DNA of 48,786 nt from Lysobacteraceae bacterium 2PB (GCA_005502915.1 SCMT01000027.1:1-48786), one strand, 5' to 3'; shown: positions 26,972 through 37,711, counted from the stretch's first letter. The notes: a model not told the origin generated them from the letters alone. Made by a program: numbers and translations.

Positions 26972-27595
26972 ATGAGCACGATGACCCAGGATCTCCTCGC
27001 CCAGCTCCAGGGCGCGCCGCTGCAGCAGATCTCCCAGCAGCTCGGCATCGACCAGAACCAGGCCTCCTCGGCCGTCGGCGCGGCGCTGCCGCTGCTGATG
27101 GGCGCGCTGGGCAGGAACGCGAGCCAGCCGCAGGGTGCCGAGGCGCTGCTCGGCGCATTGCAGAAGGACCATGCCGGCGGTGGCGGCATCGGCGACCTGC
27201 TCGGCGCGGTGCTCGGCGGTGCGCAGAGCCGACAGACCAATGGCGCGGGCATGCTCGGGCACATCTTCGGCGGCCAGCAGGCGCGCGCGGAGCAGAGCCT
27301 CGGCGCGGCGACCGGCCTCGGCGGCGACCGCGCCGGCCAGCTGATGAAGATCCTCGCCCCGATCGTGATGGGCTACCTCGCCAAGCGGATGTTCTCCGGC
27401 AATTCCGGCGGCGGCGGCAACCCGACCGCCGACCTCCTCGGCGCCGTGCTCGGCCAGGAACAGCAGCAGGTACGCCAGCAGGGCGGCCTCGGCGGCGGCC
27501 TGCTCGGCGCGGTGCTCGACAAGGACGGCGACGGCGATGTCGACCTGAGCGACGTGCTGAAGCTGGGCGGCGGCTTGTTCGGCGGGTCGCGCTGA
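26972..27595 (+). CDS. DUF937 protein with a calcium-loop-like C-terminus
   Basis: 207 residues. The N-terminal two-thirds matches DUF937 (MTQDLLAQLQGAPLQQISQQLGID, ASSAVGAALPLLMGALGRNA), a helical domain of unknown function. The middle is Gly/Gln-rich and low complexity. The C-terminus has DKDGDGDVDLSDVLKLGG, with Asp residues at positions 1, 3, 5, 7, 9 and 12 of the loop as in EF-hand and dockerin-type calcium sites. No signal peptide is apparent. Located 93 bp after the Lrp gene on the same strand. The 5' leader contains a Lys/Ala-rich A-tract. Confidence 0.82.
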   Translation: MSTMTQDLLAQLQGAPLQQISQQLGIDQNQASSAVGAALPLLMGALGRNASQPQGAEALLGALQKDHAGGGGIGDLLGAVLGGAQSRQTNGAGMLGHIFGGQQARAEQSLGAATGLGGDRAGQLMKILAPIVMGYLAKRMFSGNSGGGGNPTADLLGAVLGQEQQQVRQQGGLGGGLLGAVLDKDGDGDVDLSDVLKLGGGLFGGSR

Positions 27596-27598
27596 CCG

Positions 27599-27910
27599 GT
27601 GACCCGCACATCGATCACTGCAGCATTCGTGCTGTGCGTGCTGGTCTTCGGATGCACGTCATCACCGGAGACCGCACAAGTGCAGCGCGATGTTTCACGA
27701 CAGCGTGCCGATTGCAACGTCATGCGACATGTCGTTATCGAAGGCGATGACGAGCATGTCTACATCGATGCGGATCTCACATGCACCGGCAGTCCGGCGT
27801 CACGCGTCGCCTCGCTTGGTTACCGGCTGCATGGCAAGGAATGGCGTCTGTTCCACATCGCCTTCGACGGAACTGCCGTGACTGCACTCCATCCAGCGAA
27901 GCGCCCATGA
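27599..27910 (+). CDS. Small predicted lipoprotein of unknown function
   Basis: 103 residues starting at GTG 27599, 3 bp after the DUF937 stop. A signal peptide (ITAAFVLCVLVFGC) ends in a lipobox VFGC. The mature part has two further cysteines (DCNVMR, TCTG) and no family I recognise. Its TGA overlaps the next gene's ATG (ATGA), so translation is coupled to it. Confidence 0.65.
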   Translation: MTRTSITAAFVLCVLVFGCTSSPETAQVQRDVSRQRADCNVMRHVVIEGDDEHVYIDADLTCTGSPASRVASLGYRLHGKEWRLFHIAFDGTAVTALHPAKRP

Positions 27911-28401
27911 AACTCCTCATCCTCGGCAACTCCGGCTCCGGCAAGAGCACACTCGCGAAGGCGGTGGCCGAACGCCACGACCTGCCACACCTCGATCTGG
28001 ACACCATCGTCTGGGAAGCGGAACAGATCGCGGTGCCGCGTTCGCCCGAGGCGGTGCGCGCGGATCTCGATGCGTTCATCGCCGCGCATCCGGCATGGGT
28101 GATCGAAGGCTGCTACGGCGAACTGGTCGAGGCGGCGGCGCCGGCCAGCACCGAGCTGGTGTTCCTCAACCCGGGGCTGGAGGCCTGCCTGGCCAACAAC
28201 CGGCGGCGCCCTTGGGAACCACATAAATATGAGTCGGCCGAGGCACAGGACGCGATGCTCGACCACCTGCAGGCCTGGGTGGAGGGCTACTATTCCCGGG
28301 ACGATGCCTGGTCGCTGGCCGCGCATCGCCGCGTGTTCGACCGGCACCCGGGCCGGAAACGGGAAGCGACCGGGCCACTGTCCCCGGCCGACCTGGACTG
28401 A
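27907..28401 (+). CDS. P-loop NTPase, adenylate-kinase-like (predicted small kinase)
   Basis: 164 residues starting at ATG 27907 inside the previous gene's stop codon. The Walker A is GNSGSGKST near the N-terminus (7-15). The DLPHLDLDTIVWE and WVIEGCYGEL segments match the nucleoside/shikimate-type kinase superfamily often annotated as AAA family ATPase or adenylate kinase. The longer in-frame extension upstream overlaps the lipoprotein gene and lacks similarity. Substrate unknown. Confidence 0.8.
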   Translation: MKLLILGNSGSGKSTLAKAVAERHDLPHLDLDTIVWEAEQIAVPRSPEAVRADLDAFIAAHPAWVIEGCYGELVEAAAPASTELVFLNPGLEACLANNRRRPWEPHKYESAEAQDAMLDHLQAWVEGYYSRDDAWSLAAHRRVFDRHPGRKREATGPLSPADLD

Positions 28402-28448
28402 GCCGACCGGACCTTCGACCGCATCAATCGTTCCGTGCAACGCGATAG

Positions 28449-30839
<2,391 letters not shown>

Positions 30840-31113
30840 TCGCCGCACCCGCCCCGCCCGACCGGGCGGGGCGACAGGGTCCGACCCGTCTCGATCGACC
30901 TGTCGGATCCTGCAGGGTGCGGCTCGGGAACTCCGCGCCGCCCGAGCGATCTGACCACGCGTTCGGCCTCCGACTGAGTCCCGGAGGCCGACCGGCGCAG
31001 CCGCTGGAAGCAGGTGCGCCGGCCCGCAACGGGCACGCTTGGAGATGGTCAGCGTGTGTTCCCGATATCCCACGTCCATGTACTCCACGCCGGTCCCCCG
31101 CCGGCGTTTTTTT
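30840..31113 (+). ncRNA. Candidate structured non-coding RNA or long katG 3' region
   Basis: The 354-bp gap between katG and hslR holds no gene I can support, but it is rich in perfect stems. These include CGCCCCGCCCG (30850-30860) with CGGGCGGGGCG (30863-30873), CGGCCTCCG with CGGAGGCCG near 30964-30990, and GCTCGGG with CCCGAGC near 30920-30950. The region ends in an intrinsic terminator (31087-31113). I could not match it to tmRNA, RNase P RNA, 6S RNA or known riboswitch patterns. It might simply be the katG 3' UTR. Confidence 0.4.
31087..31113 (+). terminator. Intrinsic terminator in the katG-hslR gap
   Basis: ACGCCGG (31087-31093) pairs with CCGGCGT (31101-31107), with a seven-base loop, followed by six more Ts. 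It is oriented for plus-strand transcription, that is katG or a separate RNA upstream, because the minus strand has no T-run after the stem. Confidence 0.85.
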
Positions 31114-31193
31114 ATGGGCAGGAAAAACCTCGCCAGGAGGGCGATGCGGCGGCTCTTCGCGATCGACGCCATCTCACGCGGGATGCACCGCCC

Positions 31194-31598
31194 TCACAGC
31201 GCGTCGATGTCCCCCAGCGCGCGGATCAGGCGGCGGGCGCGCTTGTCGGGCTTGCTCTCCGGCGGCTGGTAGCCGGCGCGGGCGGCGCGCAGCGCGGCGA
31301 GGGTCTCGGCGCGGCGGGCCTTCGAGGCCTCCGATTCGGCATACAGCGCCTGCGCGACACTGGCCGGGCCACGCTGGTCGCTGAGGCCGCGCACTTCGAT
31401 CTCGAACAGTTCGTCGCCGCGCGTCACGCGCAGGGCGTCGCCGATGCGCACGCTGCGCGAGGCCTTGGCGCGCTGGCCACCGACCTCGACCTTGCCGGTG
31501 TCGATCGCCTGCTTGGCGAGGCTGCGGGTGCGGAAGAAACGCGCGGCCCAGAGCCAGAGGTCGAGGCGGACGGCGTCGGCGGCGATCGGTGCGGTCAT
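31194..31598 (-). CDS. hslR: S4-domain RNA-binding protein HslR (Hsp15)
   Basis: 134 residues with an N-terminal S4 domain: VRLDLWLWAARFFRTRSLAKQAIDTGKVEVGGQRAKASRSVRIGDAL, followed by a basic tail rich in Arg/Lys/Ala. Hsp15 binds free 50S subunits carrying a nascent chain in E. coli and helps recycle them after heat shock. Length fits (133 in E. coli). On the minus strand it is downstream of slyD, with a terminator between them. Confidence 0.93.
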   Translation of the reverse strand: MTAPIAADAVRLDLWLWAARFFRTRSLAKQAIDTGKVEVGGQRAKASRSVRIGDALRVTRGDELFEIEVRGLSDQRGPASVAQALYAESEASKARRAETLAALRAARAGYQPPESKPDKRARRLIRALGDIDAL

Positions 31599-31639
31599 GC
31601 GGGAGAAAAACGATGGCGTCGTTCGAAGTGTAGCCCCGG

Positions 31640-31670
31640 AAAACGCGAACGGCCCGATTTCGCGGGCCGT
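31640..31670 (-). terminator. Intrinsic terminator after slyD
   Basis: On the minus strand ACGGCCCG pairs with CGGGCCGT (31663-31670 with 31649-31656), followed by TTCGCGTTTTCC. It lies 28 bp after the slyD stop and 42 bp before the hslR start. Confidence 0.65.
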
Positions 31671-31698
31671 CGATGCGCACCGGTGAAGACGCGACCGG

Positions 31699-32178
31699 TC
31701 AGTGCTGGTGGCCGCCCTCGCCGTGCACGTGGCCGTGCTCGACTTCCTCGGCGCTGGCCTCGCGGACTTCGACGATCTCGATGTCGAAATGCAGGTCCTT
31801 GCCGGCCATCGGATGGTTCAGGTCGACGTCGACCACGCTCATGCCGACCTTTTCGATGGTGACGGCACGCGGACCGAAGTTGGTCTGCAGCACGACCTGC
31901 ATGCCCGGCATCAGGCGCTGCTCGCCGAAATGCTTCTTCGGGATGCGCTGGGTCAGGCCTTCGCGACGCTCGCCGTAGGCTTCGGACGCCGGGACGTCAA
32001 CCTCGAACTTCTCGCCGGCTTCGCGGCCTTCCATCGCCTTTTCCAGGCCCGGGATGATGTTGTTGTGGCCGATCAGGATGGCCAGCGGCTCGCCGCCGTT
32101 GGAGCTTTCGTTGGCCGGCTGGCCGACTTCGCCAACGGTGTAGTGGAAACGGACGACGCTGTCTTTCTGGATTTTCAT
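31699..32178 (-). CDS. slyD: FKBP-type peptidyl-prolyl isomerase SlyD
   Basis: 159-residue peptidyl-prolyl isomerase and chaperone. The FKBP domain (VVRFHYTV, ILIGHNNIIPGLEKAMEG) encloses the IF (insert-in-flap) chaperone domain, and the C-terminus is His-rich (EVEHGHVHGEGGHQH) for nickel or other metal binding. SlyD helps fold proteins and supports nickel delivery in E. coli. The ATG at 32176-32178 (MKIQKDSVV) starts the family; the longer open frame upstream adds 46 non-family residues. The tail is shorter than in E. coli. Confidence 0.95.
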   Translation of the reverse strand: MKIQKDSVVRFHYTVGEVGQPANESSNGGEPLAILIGHNNIIPGLEKAMEGREAGEKFEVDVPASEAYGERREGLTQRIPKKHFGEQRLMPGMQVVLQTNFGPRAVTIEKVGMSVVDVDLNHPMAGKDLHFDIEIVEVREASAEEVEHGHVHGEGGHQH

Positions 32179-32273
32179 GATGGACTCGGTTGATCCTGAT
32201 CGGGTCTGGGCCGCCTGGGCGGCAGGGGCCGGCGGGTTGCCGGCCGGGAAAGTTGGGGCCAAGATGGCCGCCG

Positions 32274-32846
32274 ATGAGAGCCGCGCATTATCCGTACTCG
32301 ACCGCCCCGGCGCCATTGTCCCGGCGCCCGCCCGTCGTTCTTGCCGGCGCGATGCTGGCCCTGACGACCCTGCTCACGGCCTGCGGCGGCGGCGGCAACG
32401 TCCGTGCCGACCGCCCTTCCCCCCCACCCGGCCAGCGGCAATGGGCCACCGCCACGCCCAGCGACCCGGCCGCCGCCAACAGCGTGCTGATGCGCGCCAT
32501 CGGCCTGGTCGGCACGCCCTACCGCTATGGCGGCAACACGCCCGAAAGCGGCTTCGATTGCAGCGGCCTGGTCAACTACGTGTTCCGCGAGACCCTCGAC
32601 GTCCGCCTGCCGCGCACATCGCGCGAGCTGGCCGCGATGCAGGGCCCCAAGATCGCCCCGGCCCGCCTCGCCCCGGCCGATCTGGTGTTCTTCGGCAAGG
32701 GCGGCGAGGTCACCCATGTCGGCATCTACGTCGGCGAGGGCCGGTTCGTCCATGCCCCCCGCACCGGAGGCACGGTTCGCCTGGACCACCTCGACGGCGC
32801 CTGGTGGCGCGACCACTACACCGGGGCCAAACGGGTCCTGCAGTGA
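32274..32846 (+). CDS. NlpC/P60 family lipoprotein hydrolase (first of two)
   Basis: 190-residue predicted lipoprotein. The signal peptide (AGAMLALTTLLTAC) ends with lipobox LTAC, followed by a Gly and Pro/Gln-rich linker. The NlpC/P60 domain has the catalytic Cys in ESGFDCSGLVNYVF, His in THVGIYVG and a third polar residue in FVHAPRTGG. Such enzymes cleave peptidoglycan peptide stems. ATG 32274 was chosen since it starts the signal sequence; the open frame begins earlier. A close paralogue follows 110 bp downstream. Confidence 0.85.
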   Translation: MRAAHYPYSTAPAPLSRRPPVVLAGAMLALTTLLTACGGGGNVRADRPSPPPGQRQWATATPSDPAAANSVLMRAIGLVGTPYRYGGNTPESGFDCSGLVNYVFRETLDVRLPRTSRELAAMQGPKIAPARLAPADLVFFGKGGEVTHVGIYVGEGRFVHAPRTGGTVRLDHLDGAWWRDHYTGAKRVLQ

Positions 32847-32956
32847 TCGATTAGCGAACCCGGTCACCTTTTCCGGGCGGGGTCTAACGAAATCTGAACC
32901 CCCCGGCGGCCCCGGTCGTGCAAACTCCGGTCTCCTTTTCGCAAAGTGCATGACGC

Positions 32957-33649
32957 GTGACGACCAAAGCCACTGGCCCCGGCCGCCCCCTCGCCATCCA
33001 CCGCGCCCTCCGCGGTACCTCCCGAATCCTCCTCGCCGGCCTCCTGGCCTGCGCTAGCCTGCAGGCCTTCGCCGCAGACCCGGTCGCCGCCCGCGATCCG
33101 CTGGACCGCTCGCAGCAGCTCATGGCGCCGGTCAACGACGCCACCCTGGGCAACCCGCTGTCGCTGCCCGAGCGCACCCTGATCTTCGCCCGCGACATCC
33201 ACACCATCTTCAACGCCTCGCAGGTCCCCGGCAAAGTCGTCGAGACCACCGAAGCGCCGAAGGAAGGCCGCATCAAGGGCATGCTCAAGCGCGGCCTCGC
33301 CCTGCTCGGCACGCCGTACCGCTGGGGCGGCAGCACGCCGGAAAGCGGTTTCGACTGCAGCGGCCTGGTGGGCTACGTGTTCCGCAACACCCTCGGCATC
33401 GAACTGCCGCGCATCTCGCGCGACATGGCCAATGTGGGCGAGCTGATCCGCGACCGCGAGGCCCTCGCCGAAGGCGACCTCGTGTTCTTCAGCCGCAAGG
33501 GCGGCCGCGTCGACCACGTCGGCATCTACATCGGCAACGGCCAGTTCCTGCACTCGCCGCGCACCGGCAAGGACGTGGAAGTGGCCAGCCTGACCACCGG
33601 CTACTGGAGCCAGCGCTACCTGAAGGCCCGCCGCGTCGTCACCCAGTAA
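32957..33649 (+). CDS. NlpC/P60 family secreted hydrolase (second of two)
   Basis: 230 residues, GTG start at 32957. A signal peptide (RILLAGLLACASLQAFA-ADP) is followed by about 75 residues of linker and the NlpC/P60 domain: LGTPYRWGGSTPESGFDCSGLVGYVF, HVGIYIGNGQFLHSPRTGKDV. The domain shares most motif residues with the upstream paralogue, but there is no lipobox, so this copy is likely released to the periplasm. A perfect hairpin follows at 33675-33700. The leader is 110 bp. Confidence 0.85.
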   Translation: MTTKATGPGRPLAIHRALRGTSRILLAGLLACASLQAFAADPVAARDPLDRSQQLMAPVNDATLGNPLSLPERTLIFARDIHTIFNASQVPGKVVETTEAPKEGRIKGMLKRGLALLGTPYRWGGSTPESGFDCSGLVGYVFRNTLGIELPRISRDMANVGELIRDREALAEGDLVFFSRKGGRVDHVGIYIGNGQFLHSPRTGKDVEVASLTTGYWSQRYLKARRVVTQ

Positions 33650-33674
33650 GCGACACCCGCAGCGAGCGACACCC

Positions 33675-33700
33675 CGGAAGGCCGCGCAAGCGGCCTTCCG
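33675..33700 (+). terminator. Perfect 11-bp GCAA-tetraloop hairpin after the second NlpC/P60 gene
   Basis: CGGAAGGCCGC (33675-33685) pairs with GCGGCCTTCCG (33690-33700) around GCAA, 25 bp after the stop codon. No T-tract follows, so rho-independent termination is uncertain. Confidence 0.5.
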
Positions 33701-33784
33701 CGCGTCCGGGCCCGCTCGGCGCTTGCGACGGCGCAGCCGCCATCGCATGCTGCGCGCTTCCACATCGCTGCCGGGGACACGTCG

Positions 33785-34201
33785 ATGCTGCGCACCCTCC
33801 TTGCCATCGTCGTGGGCGTGATCGCCATGATGATCACCGTCCACGGCATCGAAACCATCGGGCACATGCTCTACCCCCCGCCGCCCGGCCTGGACCCGAA
33901 CGACCTCGACCAGCTCGACAGCATCATCGCCTCGGCCCCGACCGGCGCCATGGCCATGCTGGTCGTCGGCTGGTGCGTGGGCACGATCGTCGGCGGCGGC
34001 CTCGCCGCGCGCATCGCCCGTCATCCGCGCGTCGCCGCCTGCTTCGTCGCACTGGTGGTGATCACCGGCGTGGTCGGCATGGCCGTCCTCCTGCCCTCGC
34101 ACCCCACCTGGGTCGCCGCGCTGGGCCTCCTGCTCCCGATTCCGCTGGCGCTGGGGATGGCGAAGGTGGTGGGAAGGCGGGGGAAGACGTTGCCGCAGTG
34201 A
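33785..34201 (+). CDS. Small four-helix membrane protein of unknown function
   Basis: 138 residues with about four hydrophobic segments (TLLAIVVGVIAMMITV, MAMLVVGWCVGTIVGG, VAACFVALVVITGVVGMAVLL, WVAALGLLLPIPLALGM) and a short positively charged tail. A His in VHGIETIGH and the PPPPGLDPND turn lie between the first two helices. I do not recognise the family. It begins with ATG 33785 and lies 83 bp after the preceding hairpin. Confidence 0.7.
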   Translation: MLRTLLAIVVGVIAMMITVHGIETIGHMLYPPPPGLDPNDLDQLDSIIASAPTGAMAMLVVGWCVGTIVGGGLAARIARHPRVAACFVALVVITGVVGMAVLLPSHPTWVAALGLLLPIPLALGMAKVVGRRGKTLPQ

Positions 34202-34279
34202 GATTGCGTAATGTCATTGCCGCCTTTCCAAGCCGTCCATCGATGATGACGGCATGACCGAAGTCACAGGGATGTTCAC

Positions 34280-36112
34280 GTGAATCAAAACTTGCCGCCA
34301 GGGCATCAAGTCGATGCGCTCCACAAGAAATTCCAGCTCAGAGGATGGGGGGAGCATAAGCACTTCCAGCACCCGAAGCTGCGAGAGATCGCACGACATG
34401 GTCATGAGGTGTGGAACGCTTGGTTCGAGCGCTACCCGCCGAAGACCACGCTGGATTTCAACGGATTCGACTTCAACTCGCCCCAGATCGACTTCTCTGG
34501 CTGCATTTTCAGGAAACCGCAGGACGGATCGTCTTGTGCGAATTTTGCAAACGCCATACTGAGGGACGTCAAGTTCAACAGCGCGACATTCGAGACACAG
34601 GTATCGTTTCAGAACTCACGATTTAATGCCAACGCATCGTTCGAGAATGCAGCCTTCCTCGATATCGCCAATTTCACTGACAGTTCGTTTGGAGTCGCGC
34701 CACGTTTTCACAAGGCGCACTTCCATGCCGACGCCCTATTTTCCGGTGTAAAGGCAGAAAAAGAGCCAGATTTCACCGAAACAACATTCCACGGTCTCGC
34801 AAACTTCGGATCGACACATTTTGGACATCAGGCCGACTTCAGCAGCAGTCGTTTTTTAGGGCGCGCGGAATTCGGAGCAACCGTATTCGGCGTGTCGCCG
34901 AAGTTCGAACACGTGACATTCTACGATGCCGCGATATTCAAGGCAGCGAAGTTCGGGCTGTCCTGCTCGTTCATCCGCGCCAAATTTGCCAGCCATGCGG
35001 ACTTCTCCAGCGCTTCATTCGCCAAGAGCACTGGATTTGACAATGCGTCTTTCCACTCGCATGCCGATTTCACCGGTGCGACATTGGGCGACGGGGCATC
35101 CTTCTCAGCCGTCGCATTCGAATCCCTGGCGCTGTTCGACACGGCAAGTTTCGGCAACGACGCCGACTTCCGCGCGGCGACCTTCCACGAGACGGCCGAA
35201 TTCCGTGGCGCTGGTTTCGGCGACAGGCCGATGTTCCGCAAGACGCGATTCGTCGGCGACGCCGATTTTCAGGCGGCCGCCTTTGGCGACGACATCGATT
35301 TCGAATGCGCGGAATTCTCACGGTCGGCCGACTTCTCGGCGTCCATCCGGTCCGACGCGGACAAGACCCGCCTCGAGTTCAATGCGATCTCCTTCGCTGG
35401 CACGTCATTCCTCGGCGATGCGATCTTCGAAGGCCGCAAGTTCAAGTCAACCACCCGCTTCGGTCGTCCGCGAGGCACGCAGGACGCATGCGCGGCGGTC
35501 TTCCGCGGCATTCCCAACTTCCATGGCTGCGAGCTCCACCAGGACACGGACTTCCGCGACACTGTCTTCAGGGATGACTTCGATGCCATCCAGGGGCCGG
35601 ATGCCGCACGTGCCTATCGCACGCTCAAGCTGGCCATGGAGAAGGCAAAAGCCACGCGCGAGGAGCAGCAGTTCTTCAGGCTCGAAATGCGGGCAGAACA
35701 CCCCGGCATGCGCTTCTGGCCACGCACGATCTCATCGATCTACGCCGCCGTCTCGGATTATGGCTTCAGCCTGCGCAGGCCGGTGATCGCACTACTGGGC
35801 GCGGCGATGCTGACCGGACTCATCCACGGCGGACTGGCCAATGCCGAAGCCAGCAAATGGCAAGCACTGCTGCCCTCAGCCGATTTCGATCTCGACCGCA
35901 CCCTGCAATGGCTTCGCTACGTCGCCATCAACACGCTGCCGGTGCCGGGCTTCGACAAGACCCAGATGGAACTGCGCGACGCGCTGTTCGGCAAGGATGG
36001 CGCGATCGTCAGCATCGCCATGGGCCTTGAGATGATTCACAAGGTCATTTCCCTTGGCTGCGTCTTCCTGCTCGGCCTCGCCCTACGCAACCTGTTCAAG
36101 ATGAAGTCCTGA
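34280..36112 (+). CDS. Pentapeptide-repeat membrane protein
   Basis: 610 residues. Residues about 60-420 are a long series of A(D/N/R)F-x-x-(A/S)-x-F units, for example HADFSSASF, NADFRAATF and DADFQAAAF, typical of right-handed quadrilateral beta-helix pentapeptide repeats. After a charged, helical linker (EEQQFFRLEMRAEHP) the C-terminus has two to three hydrophobic helices (VIALLGAAMLTGLI, VISLGCVFLLGLALRNLF), so the beta-helix is tethered to the inner membrane. The helix-loop-helix tail could be ion-channel-like but lacks a selectivity filter signature. Start is GTG 34280 with AGGGA upstream. Codon use is less GC-biased than neighbours in the repeat region, suggesting transfer. Confidence 0.8.
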   Translation: MNQNLPPGHQVDALHKKFQLRGWGEHKHFQHPKLREIARHGHEVWNAWFERYPPKTTLDFNGFDFNSPQIDFSGCIFRKPQDGSSCANFANAILRDVKFNSATFETQVSFQNSRFNANASFENAAFLDIANFTDSSFGVAPRFHKAHFHADALFSGVKAEKEPDFTETTFHGLANFGSTHFGHQADFSSSRFLGRAEFGATVFGVSPKFEHVTFYDAAIFKAAKFGLSCSFIRAKFASHADFSSASFAKSTGFDNASFHSHADFTGATLGDGASFSAVAFESLALFDTASFGNDADFRAATFHETAEFRGAGFGDRPMFRKTRFVGDADFQAAAFGDDIDFECAEFSRSADFSASIRSDADKTRLEFNAISFAGTSFLGDAIFEGRKFKSTTRFGRPRGTQDACAAVFRGIPNFHGCELHQDTDFRDTVFRDDFDAIQGPDAARAYRTLKLAMEKAKATREEQQFFRLEMRAEHPGMRFWPRTISSIYAAVSDYGFSLRRPVIALLGAAMLTGLIHGGLANAEASKWQALLPSADFDLDRTLQWLRYVAINTLPVPGFDKTQMELRDALFGKDGAIVSIAMGLEMIHKVISLGCVFLLGLALRNLFKMKS

Positions 36113-36141
36113 TCGCGACTCGCGTCGCTCCCACGAAAAGC

Positions 36142-36159
36142 GGTGCGCCGGGGCGCACC
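36142..36159. terminator. Short palindromic hairpin in the convergent gap
   Basis: GGTGCGCC (36142-36149) pairs with GGCGCACC (36152-36159) in the 73-bp gap between the two convergent genes. It could serve both, but no T-tract is seen. Confidence 0.4.
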
Positions 36160-36185
36160 CGATGGGCCAGGCGGGGCGTTGCGCG

Positions 36186-37508
36186 TCAGGTCGCCTTCTC
36201 GTCCTCGATGCCGACATTCGTGTCGGGGTTGTCGTAGACCGCGCGGTCGAGCAGGCCGGTCTGTTTCGCGACGAGCACGGGGACCAGCATCTGGCCGGTG
36301 ACATTGGTCATCGTGCGCATCATGTCGAGCACGCGGTCGATGGCGTAGAGGTAGCCGATCACTTCCAGCGGCAGGCCGGCGGCGGTGAGCACCACGGTGG
36401 CCATGACCACGGCGGTGCCGGGGACGCCGGCGGTGCCGAAGCTGCCGAGCACCGAGGCGATGAGCACAATGAGGTATTGCTCGGGCGTCAGCGGCGTGCC
36501 GGTGTACTGCGCGATGAAGACCGCGCACAGGGCCGGGTAGATCGCGCCGCAGCCGTCCATCTTGATGCTCGCGCCCAGCGGCACCGCGAACGCGGCGTAG
36601 TCCTTGTTCACGCCGAGGTTGTGCGTGGCGCAGCGGATCGACGAGGGCAGCGAGGCGAAGCTCGACGAGCTGACGAACGCGACCTGCATGCCCGGCGCAG
36701 CGCCCTTGAAGAACTTCAGCGGGTTCAGGCCGTGCGCCAGCAGCAGGCCGCCGTAGCTGACCACGATATGCAGCGCGCAGGCGACGTACAGCGCGATCAC
36801 GAAATTGCCCAGCGGCAGCAGCCTGTCGAAACCGTAGGCACCGACGAGGCCGGCGATCAGGCCGAAGGTGCCGATCGGAGTCATTTCCAGCACGAAGCGG
36901 GTGAGCTGGATCGCGATCTCGCTCGCCTCGCCCACCAGCTTGCGCGCCAGCGCGACCTTCTCGCCGAGCTTGACCATCGCGAAGCCGACCAGCGCGGCGA
37001 AGAAGATCACCGGCAGGATCGAACCGCGGTTCACGCGCAGCACGGTCTCGCCGTCGGCGTTGGTGACTTCACCGATGCCGGTCAGCGCATAGAAGGGATT
37101 GGAGGGCACCACGCCCAGCAGCACCTGCACCACGTTGGGCACGTCCTTCGCCACGTAGGCGGGATCCGGCGCCAGCGGCACCTGGACCAGGCCCGGCTGC
37201 ATGACCATGCCGACCAGCAGGCCGATGGCGACCGCGAGCACGGCGGTGATCGCGAACCAGAGGAAGGTGCGGCCGCCGAGCGCGGCGATGGATTTCTGGC
37301 CGTGCAGCGAGGCGACGGCATTGATCACCGCGAAGAACACCAGCGGCACGGCGATCATCCTGATCAGCTTGACGTAGAGGTCGCCGAGCGGCTGCAGCCA
37401 GACTTCCGCCGCCGGGCCCATCAGCCAGCCGGCCAGGCCACCGAGGACGAAGGCGCCGAGCACGCGCTGCCAGAAGGGAATGCGGAACCACGCGGCGACC
37501 AAACCCAT
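36186..37508 (-). CDS. Dicarboxylate/amino acid:cation symporter (DAACS family, DctA/GltP type)
   Basis: 440-residue inner-membrane transporter of the DAACS family. The signature FVSSSSFASLPSS gives the HP1 serine-rich loop, KMDGCGAIYP occupies the position of the NMDG sodium/substrate motif (Asn replaced by Lys), and FGTAGVPGTAVVMATVV matches HP2. About eight hydrophobic segments are visible, as in GltPh. It takes up C4-dicarboxylates or acidic amino acids with protons or sodium. The start ATG 37506-37508 fits the family. The lysine in place of asparagine may affect ion coupling. Confidence 0.88.
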   Translation of the reverse strand: MGLVAAWFRIPFWQRVLGAFVLGGLAGWLMGPAAEVWLQPLGDLYVKLIRMIAVPLVFFAVINAVASLHGQKSIAALGGRTFLWFAITAVLAVAIGLLVGMVMQPGLVQVPLAPDPAYVAKDVPNVVQVLLGVVPSNPFYALTGIGEVTNADGETVLRVNRGSILPVIFFAALVGFAMVKLGEKVALARKLVGEASEIAIQLTRFVLEMTPIGTFGLIAGLVGAYGFDRLLPLGNFVIALYVACALHIVVSYGGLLLAHGLNPLKFFKGAAPGMQVAFVSSSSFASLPSSIRCATHNLGVNKDYAAFAVPLGASIKMDGCGAIYPALCAVFIAQYTGTPLTPEQYLIVLIASVLGSFGTAGVPGTAVVMATVVLTAAGLPLEVIGYLYAIDRVLDMMRTMTNVTGQMLVPVLVAKQTGLLDRAVYDNPDTNVGIEDEKAT

Positions 37509-37711
37509 GCAGGACCTCTCCGGCGCAACGTGCGCGGCAATCGGGACAAGCCGGCACGATAGCCCAGCGCGCGACCGCCTGCGAGGCCGGGCTCGCGACG
37601 CTGCTTTCCGTCATCCCCGCGGGCGGATCGGACCGTGCGCCATACCGTCGTGCACGGTGGTCATATCCAGCGGGCATAATCGACGGCTTCGTCGAAACGG
37701 CCCTGCCCCGC

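Noticed and set aside
30840-31113. Cobalamin or TPP riboswitch, tmRNA or 6S RNA
   Set aside because: Short resemblances (GCCCGCAACGGGC, GGTGCG-type pieces) lack the rest of each consensus, and hslR downstream is on the other strand.
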